Shown in pieces: positions 16,063 to 23,733 of a stretch of 23,753 nt of DNA. Position 1 is the first letter of the stretch, and each line of letters opens with the position of its first letter. The position numbers and the translations under genes are program-made. The notes beneath the pieces are model-generated. The model saw only the letters and a list, made by a program, of their open reading frames with translations, searched no databases and had not been told where the DNA came from. The stretch is from Bacteroidales bacterium (GTDB taxonomy: Bacteria > Bacteroidota > Bacteroidia > Bacteroidales > UBA932): positions 1-23,753 of the forward strand of contig JAEFAI010000032.1 of assembly GCA_016291185.1 (NCBI GenBank), read 5' to 3'.

Positions 16063-18486
16063 TTAGAAGTCGATATTTACGCCGAAAACGATGCGCCGGG
16101 TAGATGGATAGGTACCCAGGTCATAGCCCGGATTTTCCCAGCTCAGATTGTATTCCGGATCGCTTCCCGGATACTTGGTGAACAGGAAGAAATTCTCCAG
16201 CGCGGCGGACAGGCGCACGTGCGCGTGCAGGCGGCGGACCGGCAGGCGGTACTGCAGGCGGATCTGGTCGATCCGGAAGAAGGAGGCGTCGTGCAGCGAT
16301 GCGGAGGAATTATAGAAATCCAGCATCTCGGAGGGATAGAAGAACATGTTTCCATTCACCACAGGGAGAGGTTTTGGATATTGTCCTTTCCAGTTGTATT
16401 CAGACCAGCTTTCGGTCAAATAGTGGCGCGTGAGCAGGTCATGCCCTTCGTAAGGGACACCTTCCGGGCCGACGGCCCGCATGACGGACTGGCCGAAATT
16501 GCCGTGGGCAACGAGATTGAAGGCCCATCTGCGCCACTGCAGGTCCAGATGGAAGCCGAGCGTAGCGGTCGGGAAGGGTCCGTTGCCGAAAATTTCCTGG
16601 CTCTTGAAGACGGGGGAACCTTCGTTGTCGATGCCAGTGTAGGTATACAGCCGCTTCGCGTCGAGCGGGTATCCGGAGCAGATATACCGGTTCGGAAGAA
16701 AATAATAGACGTAGCCCGGATCGGATGAATTGCACTTGTTTTTATACAACGCCGCGTTCAGGCCGGCGGAATAGATAAAGTCTCCGCGACGTCCTGACCA
16801 GTCTGCAGAAAAGGTCCAGCCCTGATTGATTAGGTCGAACGGATAGGCGTAGCCGTAGTTGTCCCGTCCGGAGAACCAGGAAGCCGTGAATTTCAGGTTT
16901 TCGAATTGCAGATCCGTACCTATTTCCAGTCGGGAAGACGATACCATCACGTCGTTCATCATCGTATTGACGGGAGTGCTGATATAGACGGGAAGGCTGT
17001 GGCTGGAGTATTCGTTGGTGCTGGACCAGGCGACGTTCCAGGTCCATCCGTTCCACCAGCGCGGGCGGATTTCCCGCATGAAGGAGGTTTGTCCCAAGTT
17101 CCAGGTGGCCATTACGGAAGGCACGTGGTAGGTAAGACTCTGTCCGTTGTTGGCGGCATGGAGCAGGTAGTAATTGAGGTCGAGCGTCAGCAGGCGGGCG
17201 TAGTCGTAGGTGAGGTTGAGGTGACCGTCTCCCCACGTGACCGGCTTCTCCGGTTTGAAGATCCGAAACATGTAGTTATGAGGCGTCTGCTGATCGAACA
17301 GACTTATATAAGTATAATCTTCATTGCCGTAGCGGATTGGGTTTATCGAGGCGGAGGCGGTCATCACCGTTTCTTCCGGGACGACGGAATTGCCGCGCAG
17401 CAACAGGGCAGCCCCGAGCGTGTGGAAGCCAAAGCTGCGCTGGTACTGCGTCTCGAGATCATACTGGAAATACTTCCAGTCATTGATGGTCTGCGTGCCG
17501 TCGAGCGCCGAAACGTTGGTCATTTCGACGAATTCATCTTCGGAGCGCTGTGCGCTGTATCCGGCGTGGGCGCGCAGGAGCAGGCCGTGGCCCGGGCGCA
17601 CTTCCACCAGGGCGTTACCCGTGAAATCCTTGAACGCGCGATTGCCTTCTCCGATATACGGGTCATATTCACTGTCGACCTTGACGGGATAATTCAGCAG
17701 GATGCGGTGCATGGCGTTCGTGCGGGAGATATCCGACTTGCCCATCGTGGCGGAGAGTTCCGCCCGGAGCCAGTACACGGGCTTGTATTCGACCCGCGCG
17801 GTGCCGCTGAATCGCTGCTGCGCATCGTAGCGGCCCTTGAAGGGGCCGTCGTTGTCCAGGAAATCGAACGTTGCGGCAGCGCTGAATTTGTCGTAGTTGC
17901 GATACTGCAGGTCCAGGTGGTGGGTCTGCACAAAGGACGTCTCGAGCTGGTCGACGTTGTTCTCGCTCTGCTTGTACTGGTCGCTGCCAAAGTGGGGATA
18001 GTAGCGGGCCCATTCCTGCCGCGAGATCTGCTTCGGCTCCCAGGCCAGCTGCTGCAAGGCGCCGGTGAAGCCGTAGGAGGCGTGGAATCCGTTTCTGCCG
18101 GCGGATTTCGTGTTGATGACGATCGCTCCGTTCGCGGCGGCAGGACCGAAGAGAGCCATGGCTCTCGCGCCCGTGAGGACCGTGAGGTTTTCGATGGAGT
18201 CAGGTGCAAGCGTGTCCAGGTGCAGGACGCGCATGCCGTCCACGATGTAGACCGGTTGCTGATTGCCGAGGTGGTAGCCCTGGATGAAGACGGACGGCGT
18301 CATGCCGGGCGCGCCCAGCGAGGACGTGACCACGACGCCGGGTATCTTCCCGGTCATGAGCGCACGGACATCCGTTACATACGGCTTGCCGGTCCATAAT
18401 GTGTCCGCTTTGGTGTACGAGTGCGTCGATGCATTCGCCGTGACGGCTGCGGACAGCAGGAAGAAACTGAAGAGAAGTTTTCGCAT
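16063..18486 (-). CDS. SusC/RagA-type TonB-linked outer-membrane protein, compact and without SusD
   Basis: An 807-residue protein with a signal peptide (about 1-19). Residues about 34-127 form a SusC-type plug domain: GKIPGVVVTS, PSVFIQGYHLGNQQPVYIVDGM, DSIENLTVLTG and FGPAAANGAIVINTK. The remainder is a TonB-dependent beta barrel with many aromatic strands, ending in RRIVFGVNIDF. SusC proteins import glycans or peptides, usually with a SusD lipoprotein. Here no susD is adjacent and the usual N-terminal carboxypeptidase-regulatory-like domain is missing, so the protein is shorter than the roughly 1000 residues typical of the family. Substrate unknown. A poor -7-like box (TATCTTTC, 18496-18503) lies just upstream. 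hflX ends 29 bases before it. Confidence 0.85.
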   Translation of the reverse strand: MRKLLFSFFLLSAAVTANASTHSYTKADTLWTGKPYVTDVRALMTGKIPGVVVTSSLGAPGMTPSVFIQGYHLGNQQPVYIVDGMRVLHLDTLAPDSIENLTVLTGARAMALFGPAAANGAIVINTKSAGRNGFHASYGFTGALQQLAWEPKQISRQEWARYYPHFGSDQYKQSENNVDQLETSFVQTHHLDLQYRNYDKFSAAATFDFLDNDGPFKGRYDAQQRFSGTARVEYKPVYWLRAELSATMGKSDISRTNAMHRILLNYPVKVDSEYDPYIGEGNRAFKDFTGNALVEVRPGHGLLLRAHAGYSAQRSEDEFVEMTNVSALDGTQTINDWKYFQYDLETQYQRSFGFHTLGAALLLRGNSVVPEETVMTASASINPIRYGNEDYTYISLFDQQTPHNYMFRIFKPEKPVTWGDGHLNLTYDYARLLTLDLNYYLLHAANNGQSLTYHVPSVMATWNLGQTSFMREIRPRWWNGWTWNVAWSSTNEYSSHSLPVYISTPVNTMMNDVMVSSSRLEIGTDLQFENLKFTASWFSGRDNYGYAYPFDLINQGWTFSADWSGRRGDFIYSAGLNAALYKNKCNSSDPGYVYYFLPNRYICSGYPLDAKRLYTYTGIDNEGSPVFKSQEIFGNGPFPTATLGFHLDLQWRRWAFNLVAHGNFGQSVMRAVGPEGVPYEGHDLLTRHYLTESWSEYNWKGQYPKPLPVVNGNMFFYPSEMLDFYNSSASLHDASFFRIDQIRLQYRLPVRRLHAHVRLSAALENFFLFTKYPGSDPEYNLSWENPGYDLGTYPSTRRIVFGVNIDF

Positions 18487-18515
18487 AATAGATTGATTAG
18501 AAAGATAGTTTTTCT

Positions 18516-19700
18516 TTACCAGAGGAAGTTGTTGAAAGGGTACCGTCCGGCATGGATCTCCGCGACCATCTTATAGATGTCGTCCCGGAGCTTGTCGATG
18601 TTCTCCTTCTTGATGGCTGAAATGAAGATGCAGGGAATCTTGCGGCCGTTGATCCACTTGGCCTTGACTTCGTCGAGCGAGAAGTTTTTCTCGGTCTTGG
18701 GCTCGAGCGAGAATTCGTCGTAGGGCTCGTAGGTGTAGGCGTCCGTCTTGTTGAAGACCACGTAGACGGGCTTGTCGGCGGCCGAAATGTCTTTCAGGGT
18801 CTTGTCCACGACCTCCATCTGCTCTTCGTAGTCGGGGTGCGAGATGTCCACCACGTGCACGAGGATATCGGCTTCGCGGACCTCGTCGAGCGTGCTCTTG
18901 AAGGCCTCGATGAGCTGCGTGGGCAGCTTGCGGATGAATCCGACGGTGTCGCTGAGCAGGAAGGGGACGTTGCCGATGACGACCTTGCGGACGGTGGTGT
19001 CGAGGGTGGCGAACAGCTTGTTCTCGGCGAAGACGTCCGACTTGGAGAGGAGGTTCATCAGCGTGGATTTGCCGACGTTGGTGTAGCCGACGAGCGAAAG
19101 GCGCACCAGCTGCCCGCGGTTGCTGCGCTGGGTGGCCATCTGCTTGTCGACTTTCTTGAGCTGCTCCTTGAGCTTGGAGATGCGCTCGCGCACGATGCGG
19201 CGGTCCACTTCGATCTGGGTCTCGCCCATGCCGCCGCGCGTGCCCATGCCGCCGCGCTGGCGCTCCAGGTGGGTCCACATGCCCGCGAGGCGGGGGAGCA
19301 TGTAGTTGTAGTGCGCCAGCTCGACCTGCGTCTTGGCGTAGGCCGTCTGGGCGCGCTGGGAGAAGATTTCGAGGATCAGGCTGGTCCGGTCGATGACGGA
19401 GGCGGTCGTGATGACCTTCTCGATGTTGCGCTGCTGCATGCCCGTCAGCTCGTCGTCGAAGATGACGTAGTCGATGTGGTTTTCTTCGACGTATTCCGCG
19501 ATCTCCTTGAGCTTGCCGCTGCGGATGTAGGTGGCCTTGTCGGGACGGTCCACGTGCTGGACGAACTGTCTGTCGCCCTTCGCGCCGGCCGTCTCTGCCA
19601 GGAACTGCAGTTCGTCCAGGTATTCAAGGATCTTGCGTTCGTCGTCGTCCTGCTTGACGATGCCCACGAAGACCGCTTTTTCTTCTCTCGTATTCTCCAT
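18516..19700 (-). CDS. hflX: Ribosome-associated GTPase HflX
   Basis: HflX binds 50S/70S ribosomes and in other bacteria splits stalled or heat-damaged ribosomes. The protein has 394 residues. The N-terminal HflX domain includes FDDELTGMQQRNIE and DRTSLILEIFSQRAQTAYAK. The glycine-rich linker RQRGGMGTRGGMGETQIEVDRR (about 148-168) is diagnostic, and a helical segment follows. The GTPase domain has G1 GYTNVGKST (205-213), G3 DTVGF (251-255), G4 NKTD (317-320) and a G5-like ISAIK (about 364). It is complete. It lies downstream of tonB, separated by a terminator; no convincing -7 box was seen in front of it, so its promoter is unclear. Confidence 0.95.
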   Translation of the reverse strand: MENTREEKAVFVGIVKQDDDERKILEYLDELQFLAETAGAKGDRQFVQHVDRPDKATYIRSGKLKEIAEYVEENHIDYVIFDDELTGMQQRNIEKVITTASVIDRTSLILEIFSQRAQTAYAKTQVELAHYNYMLPRLAGMWTHLERQRGGMGTRGGMGETQIEVDRRIVRERISKLKEQLKKVDKQMATQRSNRGQLVRLSLVGYTNVGKSTLMNLLSKSDVFAENKLFATLDTTVRKVVIGNVPFLLSDTVGFIRKLPTQLIEAFKSTLDEVREADILVHVVDISHPDYEEQMEVVDKTLKDISAADKPVYVVFNKTDAYTYEPYDEFSLEPKTEKNFSLDEVKAKWINGRKIPCIFISAIKKENIDKLRDDIYKMVAEIHAGRYPFNNFLW

Positions 19701-19712
19701 ATTCTTTTAGCG

Positions 19713-19741
19713 AAAAAAGGCCATCCGCGTGCGGACGGCCT
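19713..19741 (-). terminator. Intrinsic terminator downstream of tonB
   Basis: On the minus strand an 11-bp stem (arms 19731-19741 and 19718-19728, 2-base loop, one G-U pair in RNA) is followed by a run of T (19713-19718). It ends tonB transcription 13 bases before the hflX start codon, so hflX may be expressed partly by read-through. Confidence 0.85.
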
Positions 19742-19761
19742 CTATATTCATCTTGCTGTGA

Positions 19762-20451
19762 TTAGCGCAGCTGGAAGATCACAGGGAACAGGTACGTGAC
19801 CTTGACGGCGCGGTCGCGCTGCTTGCCCGGAGTCCACTTCGGGGAGCTCTGGATCACGCGGATAGCTTCCTTGTCAAGGGACGGGTCGACGCCGCGGACG
19901 ACCGTGACGTTGGACACGGTGCCGTTGGGGTTGACGGTGAACTGCACCATCACGCGGCCGGACACGCCGTTCTCCTTGGCGATCTCAGGATAATCGAGGT
20001 GCTTGGACACCCAGGCAGCGAAGGTGTTGGCGTCGCCGCCCTGGAACTTGGGCTTCTCCTCGACGAGGGCGAAAGGAATGGCTTCCTCCTCGACGACCTC
20101 CTCCTGCACTTCCTCGACGTAGTCCATGATCTCGACACCGAGGTTGGCGTCGTCTTCGAGGTTGAGGATGTTGTCGTCGACCTTGATGTTGTCGTCGACG
20201 ATGTCGATCTGGTCAGAGAGGACAGGAATCTTCGGCGTCTCGGGGGGCGGCGGAGGGGTATCCTGGGTGATCGGAATGATCTCTTCCTCAATGAGTTCGG
20301 AAGTGTCTGCAGCGAGCACACTATCCTTCTTCTCCCGGGTCTGGTGCTCGAAAGCGCCAATGGTCACAAGGAGAGCGATGACCAAGCCAGCTTCAATGAA
20401 CAGCATCTTGTAGTTGTTCATATCCACCTTCGGTGATTTTTTGACTTCCAT
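19762..20451 (-). CDS. tonB: Energy transducer TonB
   Basis: Transmits proton-motive force from an ExbB-ExbD complex to outer-membrane receptors such as the SusC-like protein encoded nearby. The protein has 229 residues. A single N-terminal membrane segment (about 15-33) is followed by a short proline run (PPPPPETPK, about 66-74), a very acidic linker (about 80-125) and a TonB C-terminal domain (about 135-229). That domain has YPEIAKENGVSGRVMVQFTV, GTVSNVTVVRGVDPSLDKEA and the terminal VTYLFPVIFQLR. The acidic linker in place of the Pro-Lys repeats of proteobacterial TonB is usual in Bacteroidota. exbB and exbD are not in the window. It has its own promoter, divergent from ybeY. Confidence 0.93.
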   Translation of the reverse strand: MEVKKSPKVDMNNYKMLFIEAGLVIALLVTIGAFEHQTREKKDSVLAADTSELIEEEIIPITQDTPPPPPETPKIPVLSDQIDIVDDNIKVDDNILNLEDDANLGVEIMDYVEEVQEEVVEEEAIPFALVEEKPKFQGGDANTFAAWVSKHLDYPEIAKENGVSGRVMVQFTVNPNGTVSNVTVVRGVDPSLDKEAIRVIQSSPKWTPGKQRDRAVKVTYLFPVIFQLR

Positions 20452-20484
20452 ATTTGTGGTTACATTAAAATTCTATTCGAGTTT

Positions 20485-20492
20485 CAAAGATA
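20485..20492 (-). promoter_or_regulatory. Promoter of tonB
   Basis: Minus strand TATCTTTG, an exact TAnnTTTG box, lies 33 bases before the tonB ATG. A TTG at 20513-20515, 20 bases upstream, fits a -33 element. It diverges from the ybeY promoter 42 bases away in the same AT-rich gap. Confidence 0.62.
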
Positions 20493-20534
20493 TAAATATT
20501 TCTCGGCAAAAACAATTTTTTAATTTAATAGATG

Positions 20535-20542
20535 TAAATTTG
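20535..20542 (+). promoter_or_regulatory. -7 box of the ybeY-mnmG promoter
   Basis: TAAATTTG matches TAnnTTTG exactly, 18 bases upstream of the ybeY ATG. It supports the start at 20561 over in-frame starts further upstream that overlap tonB. No clear TTTG -33 element is seen. Confidence 0.6.
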
Positions 20543-20560
20543 CCGAAAAGAAACGCATTT

Positions 20561-20980
20561 ATGGTACGCTATTTCCAGGAGGATATACGCTTCGACCTGA
20601 AGCAGAAGATGCAGAACAACCGGTGGCTGAAGATGGTCGCCGGCAGCGAGATGCGCCGCCTCGGCGCGGTCAACATCATCTTCTGTTCGGACAGATATAT
20701 CCTGGACGTCAATATGAAATATCTGCAGCACGACTACTTCACGGACATCATCACCTTTGATTATTGCGAGAAGGACATCCTGTCGGGCGACCTGTTCATC
20801 AGCATCGACTCGGTGCGCGAGAACGCGCTCTTCTACGGGACGGAGTTCGAGAACGAACTCAACCGCGTGATGGTGCACGGCCTGCTCCACCTGATCGGCT
20901 ATGACGACCACACGGAGGAGGACATCGCCGTGATGCGCCAGAAGGAGAACTACTATCTGGAGATGAAAGCTGCGCTGTGA
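20561..20980 (+). CDS. ybeY: Endoribonuclease YbeY (rRNA maturation factor)
   Basis: A metal-dependent endoribonuclease needed for 16S rRNA 3'-end maturation and ribosome quality control. The protein has 139 residues from the ATG at 20561. The family core is clear: YLQHDYFTDIITFDY (about 54-68), GDLFISIDSV (about 76-85) and the metal-binding motif HGLLHLIGYDDH (106-117). His106 and His110 are the first two ligands. The third-ligand position holds Asp116 followed by His117, where proteobacterial YbeY has His. An in-frame reading upstream to 20414 overlaps tonB and is not needed. The stop TGA shares its last base with the mnmG ATG (TGATG), so translation of the two is probably coupled. Confidence 0.93.
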   Translation: MVRYFQEDIRFDLKQKMQNNRWLKMVAGSEMRRLGAVNIIFCSDRYILDVNMKYLQHDYFTDIITFDYCEKDILSGDLFISIDSVRENALFYGTEFENELNRVMVHGLLHLIGYDDHTEEDIAVMRQKENYYLEMKAAL

Positions 20981-22842
20981 TGGAGAAGGTCTATGACATC
21001 ATCGTCGTAGGGGGCGGGCATGCCGGCTGCGAGGCCGCGATGGCCGCCGCCACCCTCGGCTCGTCCGTCCTGCTCGTGACGATGGACATGCTCGGCTTCG
21101 CCAAGATGTCCTGCAATCCGGCGGTGGGCGGAATCGCCAAGGGACAGATCGTCCGGGAGATCGACGCCCTCGGCGGATGGACCGGCATCGTCACCGACCG
21201 CTCGACCCTCCAGTTCCGGATGCTGAACCGCTCGAAGGGGCCCGCGATGTGGAGTCCCCGTGCGCAGTGCGATAAAATCCAGTTTTCGCTGCACTGGCGC
21301 GAAATCCTCGAAAGTGCCTGTAAATTAGACATTTACGCGGATTCTGCGGTCTCTTTTCTCTTTGAGAATTCAAAAATCTGCGGGGTCCGCACAAATACCG
21401 GGGCGATTTTCAAGTCTCGCGCCGTTGTTTTGACCGCCGGGACCTTCCTGGCGGGCAAACTTTTCATCGGCCGCCACCAGATGGAAGGCGGCCGCATCGG
21501 AGAGCCGGCGTCATACGGACTGACCGAACAGCTCGTCGAGCGCGGACTCACGACCGACCGGATGAAGACGGGGACGCCTCCCCGGATCGACATCTCCTCG
21601 GTCGACCTCTCCAGGCTTCCGCTCCAGCTCGGCGACCCCGACCCCGCGCGCTTCTCTTTCCTGCCCGAGCCTTCGGCGGTCCAGGACGGCCGCACGCCGC
21701 AGATGCCTTGCTACATCCTTCACACCAACGAGCGGGTGCACGAGGCGTTGCGGAGCGGCTTCGGCGAGTCGCCGCTCTTTACCGGCCTGATCCACGGCAG
21801 GGGACCGCGCTACTGTCCGAGCATCGAGGACAAGCTGCGCGTCTTTCCGGACAACCCGGCCCACCAGCTCTTCCTCGAGCCGGAAGGCCGCCATACCCAC
21901 GAATATTACCTCCAGGGTTTCTCCTCTTCGCTCCCGCTGCAGGTGCAGCTGGACGCGCTGCACGCCATCGAGGGCCTGGAGAACGTCCGCATTTTCCGGC
22001 CGGCGTATGCCGTCGAATACGACTTCTTCGACCCGACGCAGCTGCGCCCGTCGCTGGAGTCGCGCCTCGTCGAAAACCTCTTCCTGGCGGGCCAGGTGAA
22101 TGGAACGACGGGCTACGAAGAGGCGGCCGCGCAGGGCATCATCGCGGGCATAAACGCCCACCGGAAGGTGCAGGAGCAGGATCCGTTCATCCTGCGGCGC
22201 GACCAGTCCTACATCGGCGTGCTGATCGACGACCTCGTGACGAAGGGCGTCGATGAACCGTACCGCATGTTCACGTCGCGCGCGGAGTATCGCATCCTGC
22301 TGCGGCAGGACAACGCCGACCAGCGCCTGACGCCGCTTGCGCACGAAATCGGCCTCGCCAGCGAGGAACGCTACGCCGCTACGATGCGCAAATACGAGCG
22401 CGTGGAGGAGCTGAAGCTCTATTGTGAAAACAAGAATCTGACGGCGAAGCAGGCGAATCCTTACCTCGAATCCGTGGGCTCCAGCCCGATCACGGAATCC
22501 AAGAAAATCGCCGATCTGGCCACGCGGCCGGAAGTTTCACTTGAGGAACTTCTGAGAATCGTTCCACGTGGAACTTATGAACAAGAGGTTGTGGAAAACG
22601 TCGAAATCTCTCTTCGGTACAAAGGATATATCGATCGCGAATTGCTGATGGCGGAGAAAATCCGCCGGCTCGAAGATCTCAAGATTCCGGAGAATTTTGA
22701 CTTCGAACGCGTCGCCGGTCTGACGATCGAATGTCGGCAGAAGCTGAAAAAATATCGTCCGCTGACGATTGCCCAGGCTTCTCGCATCTCTGGGGTCTCG
22801 CCAGCGGACATCTCTGTGCTGCTCGTGTATTTCGGGCGCTAA
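20980..22842 (+). CDS. mnmG: tRNA uridine-5-carboxymethylaminomethyl modification enzyme MnmG (GidA)
   Basis: With MnmE, this FAD enzyme installs the cmnm5 group on U34 of certain tRNAs, which supports decoding of codons ending in A or G. The protein has 620 residues, normal for the family. The FAD motif VVGGGHAGCEAA is at 9-20. Other signatures are SCNPAVGGIAKGQIVREIDALGG, RGPRYCPSIEDK, GRHTHEYYLQGFSSSLP and AGQVNGTTGYEEAAAQG, followed by the helical C-terminal MnmE/tRNA-binding domain ending SGVSPADISVLLVYFGR. The ATG overlaps the ybeY stop. The codons for IVPRGT (from 22558) carry a perfect parS core. mnmG is often close to the origin in bacteria. Some stretches, for example around 21310-21420, are visibly more AT-rich than the rest of the gene. 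Confidence 0.97.
   Translation: MEKVYDIIVVGGGHAGCEAAMAAATLGSSVLLVTMDMLGFAKMSCNPAVGGIAKGQIVREIDALGGWTGIVTDRSTLQFRMLNRSKGPAMWSPRAQCDKIQFSLHWREILESACKLDIYADSAVSFLFENSKICGVRTNTGAIFKSRAVVLTAGTFLAGKLFIGRHQMEGGRIGEPASYGLTEQLVERGLTTDRMKTGTPPRIDISSVDLSRLPLQLGDPDPARFSFLPEPSAVQDGRTPQMPCYILHTNERVHEALRSGFGESPLFTGLIHGRGPRYCPSIEDKLRVFPDNPAHQLFLEPEGRHTHEYYLQGFSSSLPLQVQLDALHAIEGLENVRIFRPAYAVEYDFFDPTQLRPSLESRLVENLFLAGQVNGTTGYEEAAAQGIIAGINAHRKVQEQDPFILRRDQSYIGVLIDDLVTKGVDEPYRMFTSRAEYRILLRQDNADQRLTPLAHEIGLASEERYAATMRKYERVEELKLYCENKNLTAKQANPYLESVGSSPITESKKIADLATRPEVSLEELLRIVPRGTYEQEVVENVEISLRYKGYIDRELLMAEKIRRLEDLKIPENFDFERVAGLTIECRQKLKKYRPLTIAQASRISGVSPADISVLLVYFGR
22561..22574. other. parS-like ParB-binding site inside mnmG
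   Basis: The 14-bp perfect palindrome GTTCCACGTGGAAC fits the general parS core GTTnCACGTGnAAC at every fixed position and equals the core of Pseudomonas parS. The outermost bases of the 16-bp consensus (T and A) are C and T here. A half-site GTTTCAC lies at 22534-22540. Twelve fixed bases make a chance match in this window unlikely. Confidence 0.65.
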
Positions 22843-22850
22843 ATCCTGCT

Positions 22851-23444
22851 TTAGAGCCGCTGCAGAGCGGCTTTTATGATCTCTTCCACCGAGGCGGACG
22901 GGCTCTGTTTGAGGATCGCCTGGATGGCTTTGTTGATGTTCGGCTTGCTGAATCCGAGCATCTGCAGTGCCGTCGAAGCTTCTTCGGCCGCAGCGCTGCT
23001 GTCGGTCTTGAACAGCATTTCACTGCTGGCGCCGTCGCCCTTGACAATCTTGTCTTTCAGCTCGAGCACCATCCGCTGCGCCGTCTTGAGCCCGATGCCC
23101 TTGACGCCTTTGAGGCGGTTGACATCTTCGCTGAGAATGGCGTTGCGCAGCTCGTCCGGCGAAAGGGAGGAGAGCACCATGCGCGCGGAGGCAGCGCCCA
23201 TGCCGGACACGCTCGTGATCTGGCGGAACAGCTCGCGCTCCGCCGTCGTGGCGAAACCGTAGTCGACGGTGATGCCGTCGCGCGGGTTGATCTGGCTCTG
23301 CATGTAGAGCGTGGCCTCTGACTTGCCGTTGAGTGCGTCATAGGTCTGCAGGGAGATTTCGGACGCATATCCGATGCCCTGATTGTCGATCACCGCCATC
23401 GTAGGGGTCAGTGTGACAAGCTTTCCTGAGATGTAATCTATCAT
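22851..23444 (-). CDS. ruvA: Holliday junction DNA-binding protein RuvA
   Basis: Binds four-way junctions as a tetramer and loads RuvB. The protein has 197 residues. The N-terminal OB-fold begins MIDYISGKLV, and the tandem helix-hairpin-helix region follows (SGMGAASARMVLSSL and KGVKGIGLKTAQRMVLELKDKI). After a flexible linker comes the C-terminal RuvB-binding three-helix domain (EEASTALQMLGFSKPNINKAIQAILKQ). It is convergent with mnmG (8-base gap) and divergent from sufS. Its -7 box is only 4 bases upstream of the ATG, so the mRNA is probably leaderless or begins inside the first codons. ruvB lies about 9.6 kb away in this window, so the pair is not an operon. Confidence 0.96.
   Translation of the reverse strand: MIDYISGKLVTLTPTMAVIDNQGIGYASEISLQTYDALNGKSEATLYMQSQINPRDGITVDYGFATTAERELFRQITSVSGMGAASARMVLSSLSPDELRNAILSEDVNRLKGVKGIGLKTAQRMVLELKDKIVKGDGASSEMLFKTDSSAAAEEASTALQMLGFSKPNINKAIQAILKQSPSASVEEIIKAALQRL
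22855..22876 (+). terminator. Probable intrinsic terminator of mnmG, inside the 3' end of ruvA
   Basis: A 7-bp stem (AGCCGCT at 22855-22861, AGCGGCT at 22866-22872) with a GCAG loop is followed by TTTTAT on the plus strand, 13 bases after the mnmG stop. It overlaps the last ruvA codons, so the site serves two functions. Confidence 0.5.
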
Positions 23445-23448
23445 ATCA

Positions 23449-23456
23449 CAAAAATA
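23449..23456 (-). promoter_or_regulatory. -7 box of the ruvA promoter
   Basis: Minus strand TATTTTTG matches TAnnTTTG and lies 4 bases before the ruvA ATG. It is one arm of an inverted repeat whose other arm is the sufS -7 box. Confidence 0.5.
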
Positions 23457-23461
23457 ATGTT

Positions 23462-23469
23462 TATTTTTG
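23462..23469 (+). promoter_or_regulatory. -7 box of the sufS promoter
   Basis: Plus strand TATTTTTG matches TAnnTTTG and lies 9 bases before the first sufS ATG (23479). It mirrors the ruvA box across 5 bases. Confidence 0.5.
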
Positions 23470-23478
23470 CATTTCTTT

Positions 23479-23733
23479 ATGATGGAACTCGAAAATATAC
23501 GTCAGGAATTCCCCGCCCTCGCGGAGTCCGTCTATGGCAAACCGCTTGTCTATCTGGACAATGCGGCCACGTCCGAACGGCCCCGCAGCGTCATCCGCAA
23601 GTGGACGGAGATGACCGAGAAATACAACGCCAATCTCCACCGTGCGGTGCACCGGACGGCAGCTGTCGCGACCGAGGAATATGAGGCCGCGCGGGATGCC
23701 GTCCAGGCTTATCTGAACGCGGAATTCCGCTAG
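23479..23733 (+). CDS. sufS: Cysteine desulfurase SufS, N-terminal part, interrupted by an in-frame TAG
   Basis: SufS is a PLP enzyme that takes sulfur from cysteine for Fe-S cluster assembly. The N terminus is clearly that family: FPALAESVYGKPLVYLDNAATS (about 11-32), then NANLHRAVHRTA and EEYEAARDAVQAYLNAEFR. The reading frame meets TAG at 23731-23733, yet family-like sequence resumes directly after it in the same frame as EIIVTSG up to the window end. Relatives have a charged or polar residue here, often in the form EEI or QEI, so the simplest reading is CAG to TAG. TAG is a normal stop in this genome (coaX and ppiD end in it), so recoding is unlikely. Either the gene is broken, or this is a base error near a sequence end. 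The PLP lysine and active-site cysteine regions are outside the window. Confidence 0.8.
   Translation: MMELENIRQEFPALAESVYGKPLVYLDNAATSERPRSVIRKWTEMTEKYNANLHRAVHRTAAVATEEYEAARDAVQAYLNAEFR

Noticed and set aside
20414..20560. Upstream in-frame extension of ybeY overlapping tonB
   Set aside because: YbeY homology begins at MVRYF (20561), and a -7 box at 20535-20542 lies between, so the longer form would not be transcribed from it.
21310..21420. AT-richer patch inside mnmG as a horizontally acquired segment
   Set aside because: The reading frame and family motifs run through it without a break, and similar composition shifts occur in mfd and the SusC-like gene. Local codon variation is enough to explain it.
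23731..23733. Reassignment of TAG to glutamine as an explanation for the sufS interruption
   Set aside because: coaX and ppiD both end at TAG at sensible family lengths and are followed by the next gene or a terminator, so TAG acts as stop in this genome.
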